64,000 bases of DNA, from contig JARDYH010000003.1 of NCBI GenBank assembly GCA_029215795.1, forward strand, positions 178,944,382 through 179,008,381, read 5' to 3'. Positions 9,920 to 21,185 of the stretch are shown one piece after another. The position numbers and the translations under genes were made by a program. The notes below the pieces were generated by a model. The model saw only the letters and a list, made by a program, of their open reading frames with translations. It was not told the origin of the DNA and did not search any database. Position 1 is the stretch's first letter. Each line of letters opens with the position of its first letter. The stretch comes from Anniella stebbinsi. Its lineage: Eukaryota; Chordata; Lepidosauria; Squamata; Anniellidae.

Positions 9920-10810
9920 TCATGGCTTTGTGTAACGGATGACTGGATATTATACAGTTGACAAGCAGCCAGCATCAGCTAGGATGTTACACCATTTTGA
10001 CATCCAATGTAAAATCAAAGCTAGTGATATGTGTTGCACCCACTTTTCAAAATAATAAATGAACCCCAGAAGTTATGCTCTCTCACTTGAAATCTGAGGG
10101 GTCTCATTTGAATTTTTCAATAGCCAATGTCCAGAAATAAAAACTTTCTATGACTGACTCATGAAAAGAAGCATTTCATGTTTATGTCTGTATTTGGAGA
10201 GAACCTGAAAAAAATTCTACTGGACTAAAAACTCCCCAATTTATTCTGGAAGCACACAAGATGATACAGGAAAATATCCCTAAATTAGAATAAGTTTACT
10301 ATATTAATTATTTTAGCTCATTTTATGCTACATGCTTTTTCTTCCTGTTTGCATCTTAAAGTAGCAGATTGTGATCATGTTTGTGGTCAAGTTTCAAGCC
10401 TGCATGGGCTGCATTTCCATCCATAGATATTTCTTAAAAGACCCATTGAATTTCCTTGGTTCTTTAAAAGCAACGTATTTGCTTTTAGATTTGCCACTCT
10501 CAGCACTCTGCGCGTGCTATGTATGCCTGCACTGTCTACCCTATTGTTCCCTGCAAGGCCCAGCCAGGGGAGGTCAGTAAATTAAACCAAGGGATGAAGG
10601 ATGGGATTCCATCAAGTTCAGCTGAGAGCATTTCCTGTAGGACATGGACCTAACAGGAACGGTGAGGTCAGGTTTCTGGCAGCCCCATTTAAGCAACTTT
10701 ATGGCCTGATAGTTCTCTGTTCGGTAGCCTGCAGAAGCCTCATAAAGCAATGGGCATATGAACACAGTTATTATGGTCTGCCACCTCTTCAGAAGGGGGA
10801 ATAGTGTCAT
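9920..10810. other. No recognised feature
   Basis: Unique AT-rich sequence with no coding evidence. Confidence 0.45.
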
Positions 10811-10812
10811 GT

Positions 10813-10862
10813 TATAGGGTGACCACATGGAAAGGAGGACAAGCCATCCAAAATGGTGGCCA
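10813..10862 (+). mobile_element. Left-end fragment of GGGTGACCA hAT MITE
   Basis: TAGGGTGACCACATGGAAAG matches the start of the monomer at 27395; the remainder is lost. Confidence 0.55.
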
Positions 10863-10897
10863 GCACAACATCTTATGATACTAAACTCTATAGTTAA

Positions 10898-11352
10898 CCA
10901 GAACTGTACACAGTATTCTAAGTGTAGTCACACCATAGATTTGTATAAAGGCAGTATGAGACTGGCAGTTTTATTCTCAATTACTTTTCTTATAATGCCT
11001 AACATGGAGTTTGCTGTCTTTACAGCTGCCACACACTGGGTTGACATTTTCACTGAGCTGTCAACCACATTCCCAAATTTTTTTTTCTTGTTTAGTCACT
11101 GCAGGCTCAGATCCCATCAGTGTATATGTGATGTTGGGATGCTTTGCTCCAGTGTGCATGCTTACGTAGAACTGTTGTTTACAAATGCTTACGTAGAACT
11201 GTTGTTGCCATTTTGATGCCCATTTTCACACTATGGAGAAATTCTTTTGGAGCTCTTGGTAATCTCACTTCATTTTAAAAACCCTAAATATTTTGAGGTC
11301 AGCAGCAAATTTGGCCATCTCACTGCTCACTCCTATTTGCATGTTGTGAAGA
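10898..11352 (-). mobile_element. CR1 LINE fragment, reverse-transcriptase part (minus)
   Basis: On the minus strand it translates, with breaks, to CR1 reverse transcriptase. The FADDTKLF catalytic block is degraded to FAADLKIF-like near 11290-11315. The region coding for YKSMVRPHLEYC-like sequence lies near 10900-10950. It is heavily mutated and inactive. Confidence 0.8.
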
Positions 11353-11355
11353 AAG

Positions 11356-11745
11356 TGAATAGGGAGGCAGTTTCTCCCTTTCTCATAATATTAGAATGAG
11401 GGTGGAAGTGAGCAGTGACGTAGCCACGTTTGGTGATGATACCAAATTATTTAGTCTTGCTAAAACAATGGAGGATTGTGAGGAGCTCCATAAAGATCTC
11501 TGCATACTGAGAGAATGGCCATGAAAAGGGCAAATGCTGTTCAATGTAAGCAAGTGTAAAGTGATGCACATTGGGGGATCACAATTTCACATATACACTA
11601 ACAGGATCTGAGCTAATTAGCGGTGACTGACCAAGAAAGAGTTTGGAGCAGGGGAGGTGGACAGCTTGATGAAAATGTTGATCCAGCTGCTGTGAAAAAG
11701 GCAACCTCCGTGTAAGGCGTAATTAGGAAAAGAATCCTAATTCTT
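11356..11745 (+). mobile_element. CR1 LINE fragments, plus strand
   Basis: A short piece (TTTCTCCCTTTCTCATAATA) from the 3' half of CR1 is followed at about 11400 by the reverse-transcriptase region. The catalytic block at 11429-11452 reads FGDDTKLF instead of FADDTKLF. After it come EDCEELHKDL and FNVSKCKVMHIG, all CR1 hallmarks. Stops and frameshifts interrupt it. It covers the same protein region as the minus-strand fragment beside it. Confidence 0.8.
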
Positions 11746-12029
11746 GAAGACTAATATGAAAAATAGTAGGTTCTCTGATTTGCACTTGATGTATGTGGAT
11801 TCTTTAATCTTACTATAGTAAAAATAACATATTTTAGTTTTAGATTCATGACTGTATTAGCAGTAAGTTAGTTGGGAAACAAATGTATTAGGAAGTGCAA
11901 AAAGTGAGTGTATTGCATCATTTGTGGCAGCTCTATTCATACATAGTTTATGGTATGTAGTAAGTAAAGAACAAACCTAAGGATGCCTTTCTGTGTGTAT
12001 ATATGAAAGAGGCAGGCACACAGACATAG

Positions 12030-12260
12030 ATAGTGGGCCAGGCCTAAATTTCCAGCCTAATCTATCTTACAGGGTTGTTGTGAGGGTAAAAGTAGCACAT
12101 GCCATACACCCAAACATTACCAAACATTTGTTTTACATTTCTGTGAAAGTGAGCAGCAGAAGAAACTCACTAGATGGTTTTGAGCCAGTCATAGACTCTT
12201 AGCCTAACCTACCTCATGGTTTTTTGTGGGGGGAGATATGGCACTTGAAAGAATGATCAG
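12030..12260 (+). repeat. Two degraded Sauria-type SINE pieces
   Basis: TTACAGGGTTGTTGTGAGGGT at about 12068 is the SINE core. GAGCCAGTCATAGACTCTTAGC with CCTAACCTACCTCA at 12180-12215 is the segment that should precede it, so two pieces lie in disturbed order. Confidence 0.6.
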
Positions 12261-12597
12261 TCTAGGGCTTTCCCCTTCCTCCTTACTAGAGAAGCTTCTT
12301 TGCAACTGATCAACTAAATGGAGTCTGAACATCCTCTTATATCACTACATCTGACCCAGTACCAAGAATAGCCATGTGGGTGTTTAGAAATATTGCTCAA
12401 TTTAATTTTAATCTATCCAAGTTTGGATTTTTATTTTTATTTTTTTGCTCTAAAATAGCCTGTGGTCAATGAATCCTATATTAAGCCTGTCAAAGATGTT
12501 GGTACTGGAGATAACAATACACAATAGTTTTGTTCAACCTTATCAAAAAATATTAGAAAAGCTAAGAGAATTCAGAATGTCACTGACTCTTCTAAAC

Positions 12598-12735
12598 TAC
12601 AGGGTTGTTGTGCTGATAAAATGGAAGAGGATTATGTAAGCCACCTTAGGTTCCTTGAAAGAGGAAAAAAGGCAGAATATAAATGTAACATTAATAAATG
12701 TATTACTACTTGTACTAATTATTATTATTATTAAT
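12598..12735 (+). repeat. Sauria-type SINE, 3' half
   Basis: The core ACAGGGTTGTTGTGCTGATA is followed by GTAAGCCACCTTAGG and a tail of AGAATATAAATGTAACATTAATAAATG into (ATT)n, the usual 3' end of this SINE. Confidence 0.75.
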
Positions 12736-12884
12736 TATAATAACAATGAAGGAATAAAAATTCTTTAAAAATCAAATACATGGATTTTTTTAAAAAAAGA
12801 AAGAAAAAGAGGGGGGAGCTTAACCTCTTATCTTACAAAAAGCCTTGGTCCCTAAATACACAGGGCTCTCAAAGAGAAGTACAG

Positions 12885-12985
12885 CCAAATCCAAACACCC
12901 CTTCAAGCTAGTGGAATGGGAATGAGACCCATTGCACTCAGTGGAACTAACTTCTGAGTAGACATGCCTTGGATTGAATTGATAT
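12885..12985. repeat. Fragment of common CTTCTGAGTAGACATG repeat
   Basis: Contains CAGTGGAACTAACTTCTGAG followed by TAGACATGCCTTGGATTG, a variant of the family described at 6100. Confidence 0.55.
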
Positions 12986-13149
12986 GAAAATGATCAGCAG
13001 CCATAATCAAATGAACATACACACATGCAAAGCATGCAAGCAAGTTGTAAATTGTAGAGTTATAGTGCTGTAAAGGAGAGGGAATTCTCACTCACATCTC
13101 TCCCTCTCTGCCTTCTAAGGTTCCAGACTGTTTTTTTTTTTTAAATAAA

Positions 13150-13212
13150 GGCTACAATCTTCTACACACTTACCTGGGAGTAAGATCATTGCATTCAGTC
13201 AATGGAACGTAC
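13150..13212. repeat. Fragment of common GGGAGTAAG repeat
   Basis: Contains ACTTACCTGGGAGTAAG and GCATTCAGTCAATGG, from the same family as 6100 and 12885. Confidence 0.55.
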
Positions 13213-13214
13213 TT

Positions 13215-14470
13215 CTGAGAAGAGACTACAGCACTGTCTTTGCTAGAGGAAGAGCCATTGTAGCTGATGCAGGAGGGAGGGGGAGACTCTACTGAGCATG
13301 TGCCATAATCAAAATGGCCGCCAGATTTCTTAAAGAGGCACAGCTTTAATTTAATAAAATCCACTTAAGCGAATTTTTAAAAAAGAAAAGCAGTTCCACC
13401 TACACTACAACGGGAGGAAGTAGACCGTGCCATTGGATTAATGAAAAAGGCTCCCTGAAGGTAAGGACAGCTGCGCAAAAATGGTCGCAAGCCCTGAGTT
13501 CAATTTTCAGTTTTGGATTCAGGGGATTCTTTAATCTTTTTACTTTAAACTGCTCTCCTTCCCTCAGTCTTTCACCAATCTTCTTGAAATTTTCAGGTAA
13601 TGTAAAACAAACATTTCTTTCTGGCACCTGTAAATTTCAGAGAGATTGGTGAAACATTTTCGATTTTATGGCTGTTAGAATGACTCCTCCCCAATTATCA
13701 CTTTAACATGGTGGAACGTGTTTTTTACTGACCTCCCTTAATACTGCTTTCATACCACTTTCATAGTGCAATATCCAGCTTGGTGAAGAGGAGGCCCAGG
13801 TCTCCATGATAAATACCAGGGGCATTGTGGGAGATTTAGAATGATGGAGCACAGCTTCCCACTGCTGCCCACTAAGGGGCACCTTGCTGTGGTTTCCGTA
13901 AGCTTGGAACTGACCCTGCCAGAAGCAAAGGAATAGGAAAGGAGTGCACTTGAGGTTCACCACTGCATAGTTTGTCATTGAGGTTCACAATGACAAACTA
14001 TGGTTTGCTGTGATAGCTTAATGAAGCCACTGTGTTGACACCACATGTTCCAGCACATTCCAGAACAAATATCCAAAACTCCAACCTCTTCTTTCTAATA
14101 CAAACTCCTTCTGATCAGTCATTAGAGCCCATTAAATGGATAGCTGTTGCTACTCTTTCCCTTTAGGCTCTGCAGGTCCTCCTTGTATTGAACTGATTAG
14201 GTTTTGGTAGAGTGGTTTTCTTTTTCCTTCTTAATCAGAGACAGTCCTAAGTGGATTGAGTGATTCCATTATGCAATCAACCCATTACATTTAAAGTGCC
14301 TTTAGTGTGAAGGAACCATTTGTATACAAGTGAGTGCTATTTATTACATGCACAAATTAAAAGCATCATTTCAAAACAGTTTGTTAAATGTGATTCACTG
14401 CCAGCTTGTCCAAAATATTGTATATCTTGCACTTAATAGAGATGAAAAGCCAGGCCTTATTTTCATTAGG
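13215..14470. other. Mostly unique; small MITE traces
   Basis: A minus-strand scrap of the 54126 MITE (TTTCATAGTGCAATATCCAG) lies at 13736-13790, and a fold-back trace at 13960-14010. No gene is visible. Confidence 0.5.
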
Positions 14471-14474
14471 GTGT

Positions 14475-14990
14475 CAATGGCTCAGTTCGGATGACATATT
14501 AAGCAACGGAGGGGTAAATAATACTGACCATGCATTAGGCAGGAGGCGCTCCACAGACAACACTCTGCAGCCGGTGCTGCTCGGAACCAGCAAATGCCCC
14601 GGCTGCTACGAACTTGCGGCGGCCATTTTGGTTGCAGCTTCTCCTCCATGTGTCCTCCAGCCGTATCCCAGCATATACCGTGAGTTCTGCCGGATGCATA
14701 GAGTGGCTGGGTTTTTTGGGCTGCTCTAGGCAGCAGAACTCTATTCCGAAATGGAATAGTCCATGGAGAAAAGGGGGGTTGAATTTGGATGACACTTTAA
14801 ACAATGGGGCTTCGGGCTAAACAACGTGCAAGCCCATTGTTTCACTCCATTGTTTAAAGTGCCTGATTAATGTACTGTTAGTTGTGTGTGCGTTGTGTGT
14901 TGCCCTCCAGATGACACAATAAGCAACACAACTGACGATTGTTCCCCCTCTCCTTCGTTGCCTAATGTGTCGTCCGAACTGAGCCAATGT
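14475..14990. mobile_element. Non-autonomous DNA transposon, about 515 bp
   Basis: Left end CAATGGCTCAGTTCGGATGA with ATTAAGCAACG is mirrored by CGTTGCCTAATGTGTCG with TCCGAACTGAGCCAATG on the right. An inner GCCCTCCAGATGACACAATA block repeats the end motif. No TSD was certain. There is no transposase frame; the GC-rich interior gives false frames. Confidence 0.75.
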
Positions 14991-14994
14991 TTCT

Positions 14995-16825
14995 TTTTTA
15001 AAAAATAAAAGTTTTGACACTCAAAAATAGATTTCCATGTCTTGCAAATTATAAAACGAGGTGAGGGGAGGAAACACAGTACTCATGGGCACCAGTCCCA
15101 CCACGAGACCTTTCCTTGCACCCACGGAGGTGCCCTATTCTTTCCATTGTTTTTTTTTTAAAAAAAACCATTTTCTTGCTAGCTGCTGTGATCACTTCAA
15201 AGTGTAGGCCTCCAGCTGCTGTCACCTTCATTTGCCATGAATGCTTCTGGGCCACACATGGGGCTTAGAGACATTCTTGGGAAATGAAGATGGCTGCAGG
15301 CCGATGTTTTCCTCTGTTGTGCAGCCAGCTACTAAGGTAGCATCCAGGAATCTGTAGCAGAATTAGATCCTCTTTATATGCACTCCAGCTTCATGGGAGC
15401 CACTTCCGTATATTACAATCCCATGCTGCATAGGTGTATATGTGAACAGCAATACCATGGGGCAGAACTGCTTGTGTTAAACTTTTCAACCTGACCAGCT
15501 CCATGCCTCCGGTGGAGGGTCAAATGTACTGGAAAGACCCTCAAGTATTCCCCAGCCCATGCAGGATGAGATCTCATAGCACAAGGAAGAAATTTCTACA
15601 CTGCTATCTATCGATCCATCGAAAAGGATTTCTAGATCCCCTTTACAGGTAGAACCCTGCTAAGAACATATGTGTAAAGAGATTTAGCTAGGCTGGCATT
15701 TGATCCTCTTGTCTGGTCATTTTTCAAACAACTTAAGACAACCAAACATTCCAAGCCACCTAGTTGAGCATTATGTGTTTACTAGGGACAGGAAAAACTG
15801 GAGAACATCCAGAACAATCCAAAGGAAAAAGGTGACAAGGAGGTGGATGGGAAAAAAGAGGTTTTTTTCCAGTAACCTGAGACTTCGTCTTTTTTCCATT
15901 TTTAACCTCTGTCATTCTTGTTTTGGGTCAGGTTTTGCTATTAATAATGTTTGTGATCTGCTATATGAAATAATTTGTACATGCAAGTCCCATTGAAATT
16001 GGTGGAACCAGTAGTGCAGTAGGATGGATCTTGGTGCCAAGATCCGGGGCACTGCATGCCCTCCAAGTGACCACCCAGAGAGAAGCAGATGATGAGGCCC
16101 TCACTCCATTTTTTTTTTCCTGGAGCTTAAAATGCAAAACTTCACAAATCAGTGTTGGAAAACGTTGTTGTTGTTGTTCTACTATATCAGGAATGCAGAA
16201 GCAATTGTAAAGCATGGAATGATGACGAGGGGGGAGAGAAATGTTAGTTGTGTGCTTCACAACTGAAGTAATACACATTGCTATCTAAAGGCAGGACTTT
16301 AAGACCATTAAGTCCAAGGTCTAAAATTTCCTAGCTGCACCACTGGATAGAAATTGCACCAGAGAATGTGGCCATTCAGCACCAATTCCCTTCAATCGGG
16401 TTGAGAAGGAACAGTCATTCCTAGTTGACTGTGCTTATGGATTGTACAGATTTTATTAAATCTGTTCCGCCAGTGTTTCATGGATATTCAGACATCTTTC
16501 GTTCTGCCATCCGGAATCAGAATTTGTTTTAGACATGTATGAGAATTTCATTCTACGTACATAAATGCAGATTAGTGCATGTGCAAATCTGCACAAATAT
16601 TCCCCAAAAAGAAACCCAAAAAACCCACAACACCTTGTCCGTAAGTCCGTAAATTCCAAACAACTCAGAAAAAGCAGGTCCACTGCAGAATTCGCAGTTC
16701 GGTTTCATAGAAATCCAAATTCAGTTGAATCCGTTGCAGGTTTTTCCAACTTCTCTAACTGTGCCCATCATCAGGGGGTATTGTTCAGGAGAGTTTGTGG
16801 CTACTTTATCTCCTGATACAACAGC
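14995..16825. other. Mostly unique sequence
   Basis: No gene or complete repeat recognised. The part at 16440-16830 has several GAATTC/AAATTC-rich imperfect repeats and may be remains of an old DNA transposon, but I cannot support it. Confidence 0.45.
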
Positions 16826-16829
16826 AGAT

Positions 16830-17263
16830 GTAGAGGGGAACATTTTTCTCCATCTCTCATAATACTAGAATCCAGTGTCATTCAGTAAAGATGAATGGTA
16901 GGAGATTCAGGAAAGATAAAAGAAAGTATTTCATCACATAGAGCATAGCTAAACTGTGGAATTTGGTATCAGACTACATAGTGATGGTCACCAACTTGGA
17001 TCACTTTAAATGGATATTGCACAAATTCACTGATGATAAGGCTGTCAACAGCTACTAGTCATTATGGTTATATATTTACCTCTAATGTCAGAGGCACTAA
17101 GGCTCTGAATACCAGTTGCTGGTGAAGATGAGCAGGAGGGTGCTATTGAGCACATATCCTTCTTTCTATTTAGTTGGCATCTAGCTGGCCACTGTGAGAA
17201 CAGAAGGCTTCACTAGATGGGACTTTGATTTGATCCAGCATGTCTCTTATGGTTCTAATCAGG
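16830..17263 (+). mobile_element. CR1 LINE 3' end
   Basis: It follows the CR1 consensus in order: CTCCATCTCTCATAATACTA, GGAGATTCAGGAAAGATAAA, TCAACAGCTACTAGTC, CAGTTGCTGGTGAAGATGAG, TGGCCACTGTGAGAACAG, then ACTAGATGGGACTTTG. The corresponding region on minus lies at 62804-63320. Confidence 0.85.
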
Positions 17264-17422
17264 GTAGAACCCAACAAGTCTATCTGTGAAAAAATAAGAT
17301 AAGATCAGAAATAAAACTGGTGCAAGAATGGTGTCTTAAGTCATGTTGGCACTGGTGATTATCTAAGGTTGTTCATGCTCCCACTGTGCTGCAATAATAA
17401 TCCCAGCAGATGTTTTAAAAAC

Positions 17423-18428
17423 TAGTGCTGTGCCAACAATTTCTCCCACGAACGTTTGAGCATTCTCATTCAATTTGAAAGAAAATAAATTACTTTCGAA
17501 AATAAATTCAAAGGAGAAGCAATTTCAGAGACATTCTCGTGGATTTGGATCAAGGCTCTTGTGCTTACCTTACTTATGAGATAGCTGAGGAGTGTGCATG
17601 GCTGTCCTGTCTTTCATTGTACAGTCATCTCTCTGACAGCCTGTAGCTTCCTTGGCTTCCCGCACGTCCTACCCAGAAGACATCATGAATTTACTCCTCC
17701 CATGGGGCCTTTTCAGATCAGGCAGTGCCGGCAGCCTGGGAGACTGCAGTGCAATGGTGAGTTATATTAGGTAAGGTCAAAAACACCACAACACACATTC
17801 AAAATAAATTATAAAATGCCCTGAGAATGAGGCAGAAAAATGGAATCTCCTTTCATAGGAAAAGAAAACTTTCAGGAAATTCCTGAGGTTTTCCTTTTCT
17901 TATTCCCCTAGAATAAAAAGACACTTTTCATAATTTTCTCTATATTTTCTTCACCATGTTGTTGTTGTTGTGATGACTGCATTCCCTTCCTTTTTTTCTT
18001 TTTTCCTATGGGTTTTTGTTTTTCTGCACTGCCATTGCAAGTGGCAACAGCATGAGCCGTGTTGGCAGGCTGGCCCCCATTTTGCATCTTCCACAATATC
18101 CCATATACCAAGCATCATTCCTGCCATGCCCTGGAATGATGCTTGGTATATGGGGTATTGTGGAAGATGCAAAATGGGGGCCAGCCTGCCAACATTGCTC
18201 ATGCTGTTGCCACTTGCAATGGCAGTGCAGAAAACAAAAACCCATAGGAAAAAAAGAAAAAAGCTGTTCTACAAGCCTTGCCAATGGCGATGCCTATCTA
18301 TGAGAAATTGTTGGAGAATTTCTCCTTCCCCTGGAGAAATTCAGAGAAATTGTGTCCCCCCCACACAGCAATTTCTCTACCCTCAAATAGGGTGGAGAAT
18401 TTTGAGAGACCACTTGTGCCCAGCTCTA
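17423..18428. mobile_element. Non-autonomous hAT element, 1,006 bp
   Basis: The ends are TAGTGCTGTGCCA and TGTGCCCAGCTCTA, flanked by 8-bp TSDs with one mismatch: TTAAAAAC (17415-17422) and CTAAAAAC (18429-18436). Subterminal ACAATTTCTCC and GGAGAAATT motifs occur in inverted orientation at the two sides. It carries the long hairpin at 17989-18264. No transposase frame is present. Confidence 0.8.
17989..18264. repeat. Long near-perfect hairpin, 132-bp arms
   Basis: Arms 17989-18121 and 18133-18264 are almost exact reverse complements around an 11-base loop (TGCCATGCCCT). They include TATGGGTTTTTG, GCCATTGCAAGTGGC and CCATTTTGCATCTTCC. Because of the palindrome, false frames of up to 180 codons appear on both strands. 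Confidence 0.92.
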
Positions 18429-18511
18429 CTAAAAACTTCTTGCCTTATTGGGGGGGGAGGGGTGATGGAGCATGCACTGGATGGAGCTTCATGGCAGCAT
18501 TTCTGTGAATA

Positions 18512-18690
18512 GTTAGACAAATGTATGTATGTATGTATGTGTTTGTTTGTTTACATTTATATCCTGTCTTTCCTCCAAAGAGCTCAAGGTGGTATGCATA
18601 GTTCTCTGCACTCCATTTTATCCTCAAAATAACCCTGTAAGAAAGAGTGAATGGCCCAAGATCACCCAACAAACAGAATAGAGATGTCGT
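18512..18690 (-). repeat. Sauria-type SINE 3' part, minus strand
   Basis: Starts with (TATG)n/(TTTG)n, then TTTATATCCTGTCTTTCCTC, AGCTCAAGGTGG and CCATTTTATCCTCAAAATAA, the reverse complement of the SINE 3' half. The tRNA-like head is missing. Confidence 0.75.
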
Positions 18691-18694
18691 AGAG

Positions 18695-20095
18695 TGAATA
18701 GAGATGACGTACTCACCAGAAAAATCTCACTACACTTTTATTAGTACAGAAGACCAAGCAAATCCATGGTGGAAAACCACCTTACCATTTTGTAAGCTGG
18801 TCCTCTAAATTGGGCCCAAGTCTGTCATTCAGGTACAACAATCAAACATTGTCTGGAATTTGCATGGCAGTGGAAACAGTGCAGGCCGTAGTGTGGATTA
18901 CAGAGGTTGGATGCACATCATGATCAATCCAATGTGCACCAAACCCCAGCAGATATGATACGCCCTGGCAGTCGTGAAATCTCTAAGTGCTGCCTTTCAA
19001 ATATTGAATGAAAACACAGCTGTCAAAAAACATTTCTGACAGAGTCACAAAGCAAACCAATAGTTCTGTCAGAATGACACATATTCTATTTTTCCTGTCT
19101 TTTTCTATTCTTTGAGGAATAAATTCTGTGAGATAAACTGGTAAAATTATAAGTTCTGACATTGTCAACATTATTCTAATGTTAGGAGAGGGCAAAACCT
19201 GACTAGAATGGCGCCTGAATCATTTCCCTTCATTTTGCTGACACTGCTGACACTCTGAGTTATTCCGCACACTCACAATGCAGCTTTCTTCTAAAGCTGC
19301 AATGATTTCAAAGCAAAACAACAAAAATGTTGAAGTTCAATCCATGAAGAGATTCAAGGATCCAATGGGGCTGGTCCAGATTTGGGGGTGGGATTAGCAC
19401 ATTGAGTAGGTAGCCAAACTAGTCACCATAAGTCAATGTACTGAATATCCATAGCACAAGTTATATTAGGCAGATAGTCTGAATGATGGGTTAATGGCCA
19501 ACAGGTCTGGAGGAAAGACATTTGGAGATGGGGGGGCACATCATGGCCAGGCAAGTGCTCTTAACCATAGTATGAACAGGCAGGATATAATCCCAGTGCC
19601 ACAAAAGTTTAGAACTGCCCCCTAAGTGGAGTAGAGCAAGACCTTAGGATCTATTTGGCCTGTAGAGTTGCCAATTTGGCAATATTTTACTGATCTGACA
19701 AGTAACCAGTATTAAGGTCTGAGAAGTGTGGTGGATGGTGATGCAAGATAAGGCCTTCTCTAAGGGGCCATAGTTGTTCAACTGCATGGTTATTTAACTT
19801 CTCTCACTCTAGGGAGTCCTACCTGATTCCTACTTTATCATTTCTTTAGTTGTGTAAAAACAGTTTAACTTCAGAAGGTTTAAGTAACTTCATATTTAAC
19901 TGCCAGTGTTTCTGTTGGCTCTTTTTATTTGCTTTTCTTTTTCAATTTTGTTTTATTTGTTTTTGATGACATTTTTCAGATTTTGTCCTATGTAATTCAT
20001 TTTATGGACCTGTTCTGCGTCTGACAACAGGATAGGAATACCTTGGAGAAAGAGAGAGAGAGGCAGTTATTCCCAGATTCTGCTGAGCTCCATTC
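18695..20095. other. No recognised feature
   Basis: About 1.4 kb of unique-looking sequence with no gene signal. Confidence 0.45.
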
Positions 20096-20102
20096 ATAAG
20101 TA

Positions 20103-20185
20103 ACTAGAGCAGGGCTGCGGAACCTCTTTCAGTCCAAGGGCTCAATTCTGGGCATGCACAAAGATGAGTCTATTCACCTCCGCAT
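20103..20185 (+). mobile_element. Fragment of hAT-type element (GGAACCT end)
   Basis: CAGGGCTGCGGAACCTCTTT and CAAGGGCTCAATTCTGG resemble the left ends of the elements at 34314 and 48642. Confidence 0.6.
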
Positions 20186-20320
20186 GCACCTTTTAAAAAA
20201 AATACCTGAGGTGCACAACTGCAATAGACTGGCAGGTTTTCTCCTTACCTTAAAATGGAGCTGTATTCTTTATTCCTTTTACTTATGGTGATGCTTTTAT
20301 TATACAATCATCCTGAAACT

Positions 20321-20321
<1 letters not shown>

Positions 20322-20391
<70 letters not shown>

Positions 20392-20392
20392 G
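20322..20392. repeat. (CT)n(CA)n(TA)n(CA)n microsatellite
   Basis: A compound dinucleotide array. Confidence 0.95.
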
Positions 20393-20444
20393 CCATGAAA
20401 ATTTTTGCATTTCCCCATGGGGAAAGTGAAGCATTTTGTTTGAA

Positions 20445-20830
20445 ATAAATGCCCTACCTGAGATCTATCATGGTGCCAGGATTCATTTCTTATCTTTAAA
20501 AAATGACAATATATATATATATATATATATATAATCAAACTTTTAAAAAATCTCCTAAAATCAGCAGTTCAACAGATTTGCTTCAACCTTGGCAAGGCTA
20601 AAGCTCTACCCGAGAACTATCATGGTGCCAAATTTCATCTCTTTACCCTTAAAAATGACAATTTTTAAAAAATATATATTTTAAAACCTCAAACTTTAGC
20701 AAAAATCCTAAAAATCAATAGATGAACAGATCTGCTTCAACGCTGGCATGGCTAAAGCCCTTCCTTAAAGCTATCATGGTGCTAAGTTTCATCTGTTTAT
20801 CTTTAAAAATGGCAGAGCTGTAAGCATTTT
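20445..20830. repeat. Tandem repeat, period about 153 bp
   Basis: TATCATGGTGC recurs at 20466, 20618 and 20772 (spacing 152 and 154). It is followed each time by TTTCAT and TTTAAAAATG, and between units by CAACAGATTTGCTTCAAC-type sequence. About two and a half diverged units are present. The first unit contains a (TA)n run at 20509-20534. Confidence 0.88.
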
Positions 20831-20849
20831 TGTTAATTCTCATTAAAGT

Positions 20850-20972
20850 AGAGCTGCCCCCTTTGGCTGGGAAGGATGGGGAAAATCCGGATTTTTCATC
20901 AAATTTCATAATTCCCCCCCCCTTCCTGGATTTGTTACCAAAAATCCTGACAAATCCGTATGGCCACCCAAA
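20850..20972. mobile_element. Diverged right-end fragment of the TGACCAGA hAT family
   Basis: TCCGGATTTTTCATCAAATT and GACAAATCCGTATGGCCACCC parallel the right end of the element at 24791-25823 (GGACAAATCCGGGCATCTGG). Confidence 0.5.
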
Positions 20973-21132
20973 GTAGAAGTATATTGTTAGAAAAGGCACT
21001 TCCATATGGAATAGTTATAAGTATAGCTGAAGCAGGAGAATGGTTGACCTCCATTTTGTGTCCCACCCAATCCTTAGCCACTAGGGCTCTTACAACATGC
21101 AGTACCTCTAGACGGTCCCTATCCATCAAGGT

Positions 21133-21185
21133 GGCTTCGGATTGGCGGCAGCTAGGTTACATGATGCTGCCACCAATCTGAAGCC
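21133..21185. repeat. Stem-loop, 19-bp arms
   Basis: GGCTTCGGATTGGCGGCAG is mirrored by CTGCCACCAATCTGAAGCC with two mismatches. Confidence 0.8.

Noticed and set aside
17970..18512. 180-codon ORF on plus and matching ORFs on minus
   Set aside because: They run through the palindrome at 17989-18264, which gives mirrored frames on both strands; no domain is recognisable.
20445..20830. CRISPR-like array
   Set aside because: Units are about 153 bp and diverged throughout; there is no short repeat/spacer pattern.
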